5,246 bases of DNA from Deltaproteobacteria bacterium (GCA_020056895.1 JAGVGV010000532.1:1-5246); one strand, 5' to 3'; positions 1 through 5,067 are shown, counted from the stretch's first letter. The notes: generated by a model not told the origin, from the sequence alone. A program made the numbers and translations.

Positions 1-750
1 GATCAATTGCTGGTAGACCTGGGGCTGGCCGAGAACCGGACCAAGGCCAAGGCCCTGATCCTGGCCGGCCGGGTTTTATGCGGCGGAAAACCCGTGGCCA
101 AGGCGGGGGACCTGTTTCCGGCTGGAACCACGCTGGACGTGAAAACCCGTCCGGCGGAATACGTGAGCCGGGGCGGATTGAAGCTGGAAGGCGCGTTGAT
201 GGACCTGAAGATCGACGTTTGCGGCCAACGGGTCCTGGACGTGGGGGCGTCCACGGGCGGGTTCACCGACTGCCTGCTTCAGCGGGGGGCCACCCACGTG
301 GTGGCCGTGGACGTGGGGTACGGCCTTTTGGACTGGCGGCTGAGGAACGACGCCCGGGTGACGGTGGTCGAACGGACCAATGCCCGAAATTTGACGGTGG
401 AAACGGTGGGCGACGGCTTCGATCTGGCCGTGGCCGACGTGTCCTTTATTTCCCTGACCAAGGTGATGGCCGCCATTACCGACCGGGTCCGGCCCGGAGG
501 CGGCATTTTATTCCTGGTCAAACCTCAGTTCGAAGTCGGCCGGGAAGGCGTGGGCAAGGGCGGAGTGGTCCGCGATCCCGCCCTCATCGCCCAGGCGGTC
601 GAAACCGTGGCCGAAGCGGCCCGGGAACGGGGCTTGGTGGAACAAGGCCGGGCGCCCAGCCGAGTCCCCGGCCCCAAAGGGAATTTGGAACAGTTTTTAT
701 GGCTTTACAAACCCGAAGGGCCCGTCCCGAAATCCCGCTGCATATCCTGA
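1..750 (+). CDS. tlyA: TlyA-family rRNA 2'-O-methyltransferase (hemolysin A family), 5' end outside window
   Basis: The frame is open from base 1 and ends at TGA 748-750, giving 249 visible residues. It begins DQLLVDLGLAEN, the usual S4-domain start, and family members begin about five to eight residues earlier, so the true start lies upstream of the window. Order of domains: an S4 RNA-binding fold (about residues 1-60), then an FtsJ/RrmJ-like Rossmann methyltransferase. SAM motif I is VLDVGASTGGFTD at bases 232-270. The family signature KPQFEVGREGVGKGG starts at base 520, and a PGPKGN motif lies near the C-terminus. TlyA enzymes 2'-O-methylate cytidines in 16S and/or 23S rRNA using S-adenosylmethionine in the cytoplasm. 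The old name hemolysin comes from a heterologous phenotype, and I see nothing toxin-like. The last 46 bases overlap a small convergent gene. Family identity is secure; the exact rRNA target cannot be read from the sequence. Confidence 0.95.
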   Translation, partial: DQLLVDLGLAENRTKAKALILAGRVLCGGKPVAKAGDLFPAGTTLDVKTRPAEYVSRGGLKLEGALMDLKIDVCGQRVLDVGASTGGFTDCLLQRGATHVVAVDVGYGLLDWRLRNDARVTVVERTNARNLTVETVGDGFDLAVADVSFISLTKVMAAITDRVRPGGGILFLVKPQFEVGREGVGKGGVVRDPALIAQAVETVAEAARERGLVEQGRAPSRVPGPKGNLEQFLWLYKPEGPVPKSRCIS

Positions 751-857
751 AGCACCCGCCGGAGTTTCTTTTCTTCTTTTTTCATGCGATGATTCTCATA
801 GATCGCCGATCCCACCAGGGCGGCCAGGCAAAGGCCCGATACGGCAAAATAGGTCAT
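705..857 (-). CDS. Small single-pass membrane protein, 50 residues, unknown family
   Basis: I do not recognise this protein. ATG is at 857-855 and TAA at 707-705. A strong Shine-Dalgarno GGAGG (870-866 on the minus strand) sits 8 bases before the ATG. The protein starts MTYFAVSGLCLAALVGSAIY, a hydrophobic stretch of about 18 residues (3-20) ending in an aromatic residue. A strongly charged, helix-prone tail follows (HRMKKEEKKLRR, then VLQDMQRDF) and a short GTGPSGL end. The positive residues just after the membrane segment suggest N-out/C-in topology by the positive-inside rule. Its 3' end overlaps the 3' end of tlyA tail to tail, so both can be expressed. A small accessory subunit of a membrane complex is possible, but no function can be assigned. 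The ribosome site, the membrane segment and the coherent composition argue it is real. Confidence 0.6.
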   Translation of the reverse strand: MTYFAVSGLCLAALVGSAIYENHRMKKEEKKLRRVLQDMQRDFGTGPSGL

Positions 858-931
858 GGATGCTCCCTCCCATCGAGATGTCCGGTTAGGGAAGCAATTT
901 GAATGCCATGGCCCCGGGCGTGGATAACCGG

Positions 932-960
932 TTGAAAATCATTCGTTCCTGATATATGAA
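932..960 (+). promoter_or_regulatory. Candidate sigma70-type promoter for the aminotransferase
   Basis: TTGAAA (932-937, five of six matches to the -35 consensus) is followed after 17 bases by TATGAA (955-960, four of six). TATATG at 953 is an alternative -10 with a shorter spacer. Transcription would start near 967 and leave a leader of about 64 bases before the ATG at 1031. On the opposite strand the same AT-rich GATATA block (951-956) could serve as -10 TATATC with GTGACG (980-975) 18 bases away, pointing toward the small minus-strand gene. These are consensus matches only. Confidence 0.4.
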
Positions 961-973
961 TCGTGGTTCACCG

Positions 974-991
974 CCGTCACGTCGTTGACGG
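974..991. repeat. Inverted repeat in the aminotransferase leader
   Basis: CCGTCA (974-979) and TGACGG (986-991) are perfect 6-base arms around a 6-base centre. The flanking gttc (966-969) and gaac (991-994) are also complementary. The element lies just downstream of the predicted start site and could be a leader hairpin or an operator half-site pair. No known regulator motif is recognised. Confidence 0.35.
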
Positions 992-1030
992 AACGGGTAA
1001 TAACCGCCGAGTACAAGGGAGATTGCCGTC

Positions 1031-2224
1031 ATGGAACTCGCCCCCCGCATCCGGGAGATCGCTCCTTCGCCCACCCTGAGTCTGGACGCCAAAGCCAAGG
1101 CCATGAAAGCCGAAGGCCGCGACGTGATCAGCTTTGGCGTGGGCGAACCCGACTTCGACACTCCCGACCACATCAAGGCCGCCGGCATCAAAGCCATTGA
1201 AGCGAACTTCACCCGGTACACCCCCACCGGCGGCATCGTGGAACTCAAGAAGGCCGTGGTAGAAAAATTCAAGCGCGACAACCAGCTCGAATACACCCCG
1301 AACCAGATCGTGATCAACTGCGGGGGCAAACACACCCTGTACAACCTGGCTCAGGTTCTTTTTTCCGCCGGCGAGGAAGTGGTTATCCCCTCACCATATT
1401 GGGTGTCGTACCCGCCCATCGTGTCTCTGGCCGGCGCCCGGCCGGTGATCGTGCCCACGGTCCAGAAAAACGATTTCAAGATGACCGCCGGCGAATTGAC
1501 AGCGGCCCTCACGCCGGCCACTCGGGGCCTGATCCTCAATTCGCCCTCGAACCCCACCGGCTCGGTTTATTCCCGCAAGGAACTGGAAGCTCTGGCCGAA
1601 GTGGTGCTGGAACACAAACTGATCGTCATCACCGACGATATTTACGAAAAAATCCTTTACGACGGCCACGTGTTCGTGAACATGGCCAACCTGGGGCCGG
1701 AACTTAAAAACCAGACCATCATCGCCCACGGCCTGGCCAAAACTTATGCCATGACCGGCTGGCGGATCGGCTTTCTGGCCGGGCCGGCTCACGTGGCGGC
1801 GGCGGTGGACAAGCTGCAGAGCCAATCCACGTCGAACCCTTGCTCCATCGCCCAAAAAGCGGCGGTGGCGGCTCTGGAGGGTCCCCAGGAATCCATTGGC
1901 GTGATGGTGGCGGCCTTCGACGAACGACGAAAATACCTGGTCAAAGCCCTGAACGGGATTCCGGGCGTTACCTGCTTTTCTCCGGGCGGAGCTTTTTACG
2001 TGTTCCCGAATGTTTCGGCCTATTATGGCAAACGCTTCGGCGACCGGGCGATTTGCGGTTCGTCCGACCTGTGCGATTATCTTTTGGATGAAGCCCTGGT
2101 GGCGGCGGTGCCGGGATCGGCCTTTGGCGAGGATTCCTGCATCCGCCTCAGCTACGCCATTTCGCTGGAAGAAAACCGGCGGGGCCTGGAACGGATCGCC
2201 AACGCGCTGGCTAATTTGAAGTAG
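1031..2224 (+). CDS. Aspartate aminotransferase, class I fold, subgroup I-beta (PLP-dependent)
   Basis: Complete 397-residue protein, the usual length for the family. The ATG at 1031 is preceded by AGGGAG (1016-1021) with 9 bases spacing. It transfers amino groups between aspartate/glutamate and their 2-oxoacids in the cytoplasm. Visible landmarks: SFGVGEPDFDTP near the N-terminus, Y63, GGK ending at K100, SPYW with W124, SNPTG with N174, D202 and Y205 in TDDIYE, the Schiff-base lysine K237 in GLAKTYAMTGWR, R245, and the substrate-carboxylate arginine R372 in IRLSYA. In I-beta enzymes the GGK lysine helps bind the distal carboxylate, which supports aspartate or glutamate as substrate. Some relatives also use prephenate, which cannot be decided here. 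The common SK of the active-site motif is AK, within the allowed family pattern. It is probably a single-gene transcript: no gene overlaps it or follows closely on the same strand. Names used for such genes include aspC, aspB and aatA. Confidence 0.95.
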   Translation: MELAPRIREIAPSPTLSLDAKAKAMKAEGRDVISFGVGEPDFDTPDHIKAAGIKAIEANFTRYTPTGGIVELKKAVVEKFKRDNQLEYTPNQIVINCGGKHTLYNLAQVLFSAGEEVVIPSPYWVSYPPIVSLAGARPVIVPTVQKNDFKMTAGELTAALTPATRGLILNSPSNPTGSVYSRKELEALAEVVLEHKLIVITDDIYEKILYDGHVFVNMANLGPELKNQTIIAHGLAKTYAMTGWRIGFLAGPAHVAAAVDKLQSQSTSNPCSIAQKAAVAALEGPQESIGVMVAAFDERRKYLVKALNGIPGVTCFSPGGAFYVFPNVSAYYGKRFGDRAICGSSDLCDYLLDEALVAAVPGSAFGEDSCIRLSYAISLEENRRGLERIANALANLK

Positions 2225-2246
2225 CGAGTTCGGGTCAAACGGATTG

Positions 2247-2265
2247 GAGGGCCCAATGGGCCCTC
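2247..2265 (+). terminator. GC-rich hairpin after the aminotransferase, weak terminator candidate
   Basis: GAGGGCCC (2247-2254) and GGGCCCTC (2258-2265) are perfect 8-base arms around an AAT loop. G-U pairs could extend the stem by several positions in RNA. It begins 22 bases after the stop codon. Only GGTTT follows, so it lacks a real U tract. It may be an inefficient terminator or a 3'-end protecting hairpin, with the stronger signal further on at 2329-2394 doing the terminating. Confidence 0.45.
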
Positions 2266-2287
2266 TGGTTTCCGCCATCGAATTCCG

Positions 2288-2315
2288 TTGATTTTTTCAT
2301 CATGGTTGATAGAAT
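2288..2315 (+). promoter_or_regulatory. Candidate extended -10 promoter for a small RNA
   Basis: TTGATT (2288-2293, four of six to the -35 consensus), a 16-base spacer, then TAGAAT (2310-2315, five of six). The bases before it, TGA at 2307-2309, make an extended -10 (TGnTAnnnT). Transcription would begin near 2322, directly in front of a structured element that ends in an intrinsic terminator. It lies inside a gap with no protein gene on this strand. Confidence 0.4.
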
Positions 2316-2321
2316 TGGTGA

Positions 2322-2394
2322 ACTTACTGCCCGTCCGACACGTCCAGGTCCGAACCTTCGGATTCGTTCACTGGCCCGGGCGGGCTTCTTTTTT
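2322..2394 (+). ncRNA. Candidate small RNA of about 73 nt with own promoter and terminator
   Basis: A long nested hairpin can be drawn. The outer stem is GCCCGTCC (2329-2336) with GGGCGGGC (2378-2385), eight pairs including one G-U. A middle stem is CCAG (2344-2347) with CTGG (2371-2374). The inner stem is TCCGA (2349-2353) with TCGGA (2358-2362) around a four-base loop. TTCTTTTTT (2386-2394) follows at once. An extended -10 promoter ends at 2315. I do not recognise it as a tRNA, SRP RNA, 6S RNA or a named riboswitch. The alternative reading is a long terminator for the aminotransferase message, in which case no separate RNA exists. A trans-acting sRNA is a guess. Confidence 0.35.
2329..2394 (+). 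terminator. Intrinsic terminator, plus strand
   Basis: The GC-rich 8-pair outer stem closing at 2385 is followed directly by TTCTTTTTT, the classic hairpin plus U-tract layout, although the stem encloses a long, partly paired interior of about 40 bases. A smaller stem, GCCC (2374-2377) with GGGC (2382-2385), could serve instead. It would stop transcripts coming from the aminotransferase gene or from the local promoter near 2310, and protect the converging minus-strand operon. Confidence 0.55.
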
Positions 2395-2423
2395 AATGAA
2401 ACCAAATGCCTCACGTTTATATA

Positions 2424-2464
2424 GAATCGCCGATTCAGAGCACGATCACCTTCATGGATATAAT
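2424..2464 (+). promoter_or_regulatory. 13-bp palindrome next to a consensus -10 box
   Basis: GAATCG (2424-2429) and CGATTC (2431-2436) form a perfect palindrome around one central base. It ends 22 bases before a perfect TATAAT at 2459-2464, so it would cover the upstream flank and edge of the -35 position, where no TTGACA-like hexamer is visible. The arrangement resembles an operator at an activator-dependent or repressed promoter pointing toward the 3' end of the anti-sigma gene. No reading frame follows it on this strand. It could be chance in an AT-richer gap. Confidence 0.25.
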
Positions 2465-2478
2465 ACGAGTTCCACCCG

Positions 2479-2519
2479 AAAAACGGCCGCCCGGGGTGAA
2501 GCAGGCTTTTCTTCACTCC
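2479..2519 (-). terminator. Inverted repeat downstream of the sigma/anti-sigma operon, possible terminator
   Basis: GTGAAG (2496-2501) pairs with CTTCAC (2511-2516). Counting one G-U pair, the plus-strand stem reaches nine pairs (2493-2501 with 2511-2519). On the minus strand that position is an A-C mismatch. In the minus direction the hairpin is followed after nine bases by TTTTT (2483-2479), a loose terminator layout 22 bases beyond the anti-sigma stop codon. The gap between stem and T tract weakens the call. Confidence 0.4.
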
Positions 2520-2540
2520 CGTTTGGTCCAAATATGGTCT

Positions 2541-4097
2541 TTACTCCACCAGCAATTGCTGCAGTTTGTGTTGGACGAAATCGGCGTGAGCCGGGGATTC
2601 CTTGGCCAGAGTCCGGTATGCGTCCACCGCCTTGTCTTTCAACCCCCGTTCCTCATACGCCCGGGCCAGCCACAAAAGCATCCGGGGCCGGTCCCTGTGG
2701 CCAGGCGGCAGTTCCTGAAGCGCCTGATTGAACCGGTGGGAAGCCTGGTCCAGTTCGCCATCGTTCATCGCCTGGCGGCCTTCGTTCCACAGGGCCATGG
2801 TTTCCGCCCGATCGGCGGTCAAGGGCTCTTCGGCCACCCGGCCTTTGGCTTCTTCGGACGGAGCCGCCTCTTTCACCGCCTGCCTTTTACCGGATGTCCC
2901 CCGGGCGCTGGCTGTCATTTCGGACGAAACGGGCCGATCCGCCTTGGCGGCCGCGCCGGAGCTGGTCTTTGGCCGAGTCCGGGCCGTGGTTCCCGCCGGC
3001 GCCGGGGGTTCCAAGGTTTCGGGAGCCGGCGATGTTTTGGCCGGAGGCTGGGCGCACCGGGCGACCATCGAAGCCTCGGGACGATCGGCGTTGGCCTTGG
3101 TTTTGGGCGCCGGAGCGGTCCCGTCGGGCGTGCTCGATGCATCCAAATCCTTCGGCCCCGCCGCGATCATGGGGTGATCCTTAGCCGGAGAGCCGGCCGG
3201 CAATGCTTCCAGTTCCACCCACAGCTTGGTCCCGGCAATCCGGACCGTGTCCTGGCCCGAAGCCTCTTTCCCGTCCACGACCGGAACAGGGGAATCGTCC
3301 GGCTCGACCATCAGCATGGTCCCGGCGATCCGGTACCCGCTACTGGTCCCGATCCCGACATCGGCCGGTACTTCCGGCGAGGATTCGTCGTCCGTCAACG
3401 ACCGGAACGTGGGCGCCTCAGCCGGGGCCCCAAGTTGGGCCATCGACGCGGACGGCGCTTCGGCCGCTACGGGTGGCGTGATCGAAGGAGCCGATTCGGA
3501 CATGAGAGCCGGAGGAGCCGACTCGGCCATGGGAGCAGGCGGCGCCGGGGCGGGCGGAGCGGCCAACGGCGAAACGGCCGGAGATTCCATCGGAACCACC
3601 GATTTCGAAGCATCCGACGAAACGGCGGGCGACGTCGCCGATCCTCCCGGTTCCGTCGCGGCGGCCGGCGGAGCAGGGCGAACCGGTTCCTCGGGCCGGA
3701 CGGACGGAGCCACCCGTTCCAACCTGGCCCGTTCATCCACCGGCGGAGTAAGCCGCGCATCGGGCGTCAAACCCATTTGATATTGATACAGCACCAGACC
3801 GCCCACGACTCCGGCCAACCCCAAAGTGGCCAGCGCCTTTATCCAGCCCCCATTCCAAAAAGAGGCTTTTTGCTGGGCCTGATCGCGGGCTTCGGCCAGA
3901 ATGCGGCCGATCACCATGCGGGAGGGTTCCGGATCCGGCAACGCGGCGGCGGCCTGAGTGATGCGCCGGAAGTCCTTGACCTTGGCCCGGCAGTCTTCAC
4001 ATCCGGCCAAGTGGACCTCCAGGGCGGATTGGTCTTCCGCCCCGAGCTCACCATACAGGTAATCGATCAGCCATTCATCCACGCGTTGGCAGTTCAC
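2541..4097 (-). CDS. Membrane anti-sigma factor: zinc finger, one TM segment, long Pro/Ala-rich region, C-terminal TPR-like domain
   Basis: A 518-residue protein with GTG start (4097-4095) and TAA (2543-2541). The start overlaps the sigma-factor stop as GTGA, and a GGGGG tract lies 8 bases upstream. Domains in order: an anti-sigma zinc finger with C3 and H29-x3-C33-x2-C36; an Ala/Gln-rich helix; a membrane segment at about 85-104 (WIKALATLGLAGVVGGLVLY); a roughly 300-residue Pro/Ala/Ser-rich stretch, probably unstructured and extracytoplasmic; and two TPR-like helix pairs at about 430-510 (WNEGRQAMNDGELDQASHRF, then ARAYEERGLKDKAVDAYRTL). The linker carries a repeated motif, RIAGTMLMVE (256-265) and RIAGTKLWVE (286-295). 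The family role is to hold the partner sigma factor at the membrane until a signal releases it. Typical anti-sigma factors are 100-300 residues, so this one is long. The periplasmic TPR arm is a plausible sensor or partner-binding part; this is inferred. Confidence 0.88.
   Translation of the reverse strand: MNCQRVDEWLIDYLYGELGAEDQSALEVHLAGCEDCRAKVKDFRRITQAAAALPDPEPSRMVIGRILAEARDQAQQKASFWNGGWIKALATLGLAGVVGGLVLYQYQMGLTPDARLTPPVDERARLERVAPSVRPEEPVRPAPPAAATEPGGSATSPAVSSDASKSVVPMESPAVSPLAAPPAPAPPAPMAESAPPALMSESAPSITPPVAAEAPSASMAQLGAPAEAPTFRSLTDDESSPEVPADVGIGTSSGYRIAGTMLMVEPDDSPVPVVDGKEASGQDTVRIAGTKLWVELEALPAGSPAKDHPMIAAGPKDLDASSTPDGTAPAPKTKANADRPEASMVARCAQPPAKTSPAPETLEPPAPAGTTARTRPKTSSGAAAKADRPVSSEMTASARGTSGKRQAVKEAAPSEEAKGRVAEEPLTADRAETMALWNEGRQAMNDGELDQASHRFNQALQELPPGHRDRPRMLLWLARAYEERGLKDKAVDAYRTLAKESPAHADFVQHKLQQLLVE
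3213..3332 (-). repeat. Duplicated RIAGTxLxVE motif inside the anti-sigma linker
   Basis: Two copies of a ten-residue motif lie 30 residues apart. Copy 1 (RIAGTMLMVE) is at bases 3332-3303 and copy 2 (RIAGTKLWVE) at 3242-3213. Eight of ten residues match, and the DNA shares a run reading GGTCCCGGC then A or G then ATCCG on the plus strand. The alternating hydrophobic pattern suggests two short beta strands in an otherwise Pro/Ala-rich disordered stretch, possibly a small binding module. No known domain is recognised. Confidence 0.6.
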
Positions 4098-4705
4098 GGT
4101 CCGAACCCCCGTTCGGATAGCTTGGCCCTGAGTTTTTCCAGGGCGTACCTAAGCCGGCTTTTCACCGTGTTTTGGGAGACTCGGGTCAGATCCGCGATCT
4201 CGGCCAGAGTCAACCCCGATTTTTCCTTCAACCAAAACACTTCGCGCTGTTCGGCCGGCAAAGCGGCCAGAGCATCCTGTAGGGCGGCGTCCACCTGCTT
4301 GCCCCGAGTCATTTCCTCGGGGTCCGGCCGGTCATCGGTCACGCGGGCCAACCGGGTTTCGCCGTCTTCGTCATTCGGGTTCACGCCGTCGTTCAGGGAT
4401 TCCATGTCCCTGAACCCATCCCGCCGTATCCGGTCCACCGCCCGGTTGCGGGCAATGCGGAAAATCCAGGCGGCGAACTTGGCTTCGGGCCGGTACCGTT
4501 TCCGGGCCCGGATGATTTCGTAAAAGACTTCCTGGAAAACATCCTCCGCCTTGTCGCTCCGCCCCAAATACCGATACAGAAAGCCGAAAAGCGGGCGCCG
4601 GTACCGGGCGAGCAAAACCTCGAAGGCCGCTTCGTCATCCCGGACATACCGGGACATCAGCTCCTCGTCGGCCAAATCGGTCAGGTTGGGGACGTTGGCG
4701 GTCAC
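4094..4705 (-). CDS. ECF (group 4) RNA polymerase sigma factor, RpoE-like
   Basis: Complete 203-residue protein, normal for the family. GTG (4705-4703) is chosen because it is the first start codon after an in-frame TAA 12 codons upstream, GGGGAG lies 9 bases before it, and the next in-frame ATG is at residue 17. Region sigma-2 spans about 28-96, with the core-binding and -10 recognition helices visible as KAEDVFQEVFYEI (52-64) and AWIFRIARNRAVDRIRR (79-95). An acidic, variable linker (97-142) follows. Region sigma-4 spans 143-197 with the -35 recognition helix-turn-helix at about 167-189 (LAEIADLTRVSQNTVKSRL). There is no sigma-3 or region 1.1, as expected for ECF factors. It directs RNA polymerase to a special promoter set when freed from its anti-sigma partner, whose gene overlaps it by four bases. 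The regulon is unknown; autoregulation and control of the divergent secreted-protein gene are reasonable guesses. Confidence 0.95.
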   Translation of the reverse strand: MTANVPNLTDLADEELMSRYVRDDEAAFEVLLARYRRPLFGFLYRYLGRSDKAEDVFQEVFYEIIRARKRYRPEAKFAAWIFRIARNRAVDRIRRDGFRDMESLNDGVNPNDEDGETRLARVTDDRPDPEEMTRGKQVDAALQDALAALPAEQREVFWLKEKSGLTLAEIADLTRVSQNTVKSRLRYALEKLRAKLSERGFGP

Positions 4706-4730
4706 CGGGTTGGACTCCCCTTTCGCTCGT

Positions 4731-4757
4731 CCTGGCCTCCTTATCCGGCCGGCCAGG
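4731..4757 (-). repeat. Leader hairpin before the sigma-factor gene
   Basis: CCTGGCC (4731-4737) and GGCCAGG (4751-4757) are perfect 7-base arms with a 13-base loop. In the minus-strand message it lies 25 bases before the GTG start. Its loop and 3' arm contain AAGGAGG (4742-4736), a perfect Shine-Dalgarno sequence with no start codon at a usable distance. The hairpin could affect message stability or translation; the sequence alone does not say. Confidence 0.4.
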
Positions 4758-4774
4758 CATCCGGAAAGCGTCCC

Positions 4775-4809
4775 AACCTAGCATACCCCGCCAATTTTTG
4801 CAATTTCCA
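4775..4809 (-). promoter_or_regulatory. Candidate promoter of the sigma/anti-sigma operon
   Basis: On the minus strand TGGAAA (4809-4804) is followed after 18 bases by TATGCT (4785-4780), each matching the sigma70 consensus at four of six places. An alternative reading is TTGCAA (4803-4798), 17 bases, TAGGTT (4780-4775). The GGAAA-like -35 is also not far from ECF-type boxes, so autoregulation is possible. The message would have a leader of about 70 bases containing the hairpin at 4731-4757. Consensus matching only. Confidence 0.3.
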
Positions 4810-4834
4810 GGCCGCCTTTCCTTCGGCCTTTTTT
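4809..4834 (+). terminator. Intrinsic terminator facing plus with no plus-strand gene before it
   Basis: AGGCCG (4809-4814) and CGGCCT (4824-4829) are perfect 6-base arms with a 9-base loop, and the stem runs into TTTTTT (4829-4834). This is a textbook hairpin plus U tract in the plus direction only. The nearest upstream plus-strand gene ends at 2224, so it would stop transcription running antisense through the sigma/anti-sigma genes before it reaches the secreted-protein gene. It overlaps the -35 area of the minus-strand promoter candidate. Confidence 0.5.
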
Positions 4835-4844
4835 CCCGGGGCTT

Positions 4845-4875
4845 CCAAGGGGATCGGTCCCTTGGGAGCTCCCAA
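4845..4875. repeat. Two overlapping inverted repeats, including a 14-bp perfect palindrome
   Basis: CCAAGGG (4845-4851) pairs with CCCTTGG (4859-4865). The second arm shares TTGG with the perfect 14-base palindrome TTGGGAGCTCCCAA (4862-4875), so in RNA the two hairpins exclude each other. As DNA, the palindrome could be a dimeric regulator site between the divergent genes. No known operator is recognised. Confidence 0.45.
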
Positions 4876-5067
4876 ACGGTCCGAGTACTTATACGCCCGG
4901 GCGGGCCGGGTCGGTCTTTTCCGGGATGCGGTTTTGTGGCCCGAGGGGCCGAGGTTATGGTTCCAAAGGAAGCCTGAACCGCCAAACGCCCTGATTCCGT
5001 TTACATTTCTTTTACCAAAAGAACCAAACCGGGGGGCCGGACCGATGCGTAATCGCCTTTGACACGG

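Noticed and set aside
78..902. Plus-strand open frame overlapping tlyA in another frame
   Set aside because: Arg/Gly-rich translation without a domain, and it lies within the well-supported tlyA frame.
1391..2278. Minus-strand frame of about 295 codons opposite the aminotransferase
   Set aside because: His/Arg/Gln-rich shadow of a gene with every catalytic residue intact on the other strand.
2329..2385. tRNA-like or SRP-RNA-like element
   Set aside because: GGTCCGAACC looked faintly like a T arm or the SRP loop, but there is no acceptor/anticodon arrangement and no GGAA tetraloop; a U tract follows at once.
2235..2531. Minus-strand 98-codon frame in the gap between aminotransferase and anti-sigma genes
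   Set aside because: No ribosome site or recognisable domain, and it runs through the two terminator-like hairpins and the promoter candidates.
2406..4523. Plus-strand open frame of about 705 codons antisense to the sigma and anti-sigma genes
   Set aside because: Its predicted protein is Arg/Gly-rich low complexity with no domain, and it mirrors two clear minus-strand genes. GC-rich third positions remove stop codons on the other strand.
4635..4759. Short upstream frame (starting ATG near 4759, minus) overlapping the sigma start out of frame
   Set aside because: No ribosome site at proper distance before the ATG; the product (MPGRPDKEARTS...) is compositionally random.
5059..5064. Perfect TTGACA as the -35 box of the secreted-protein gene
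   Set aside because: A -10 at 16-18 bases would fall at 5081-5088, inside the ribosome binding site, and no TATAAT-like hexamer is there.
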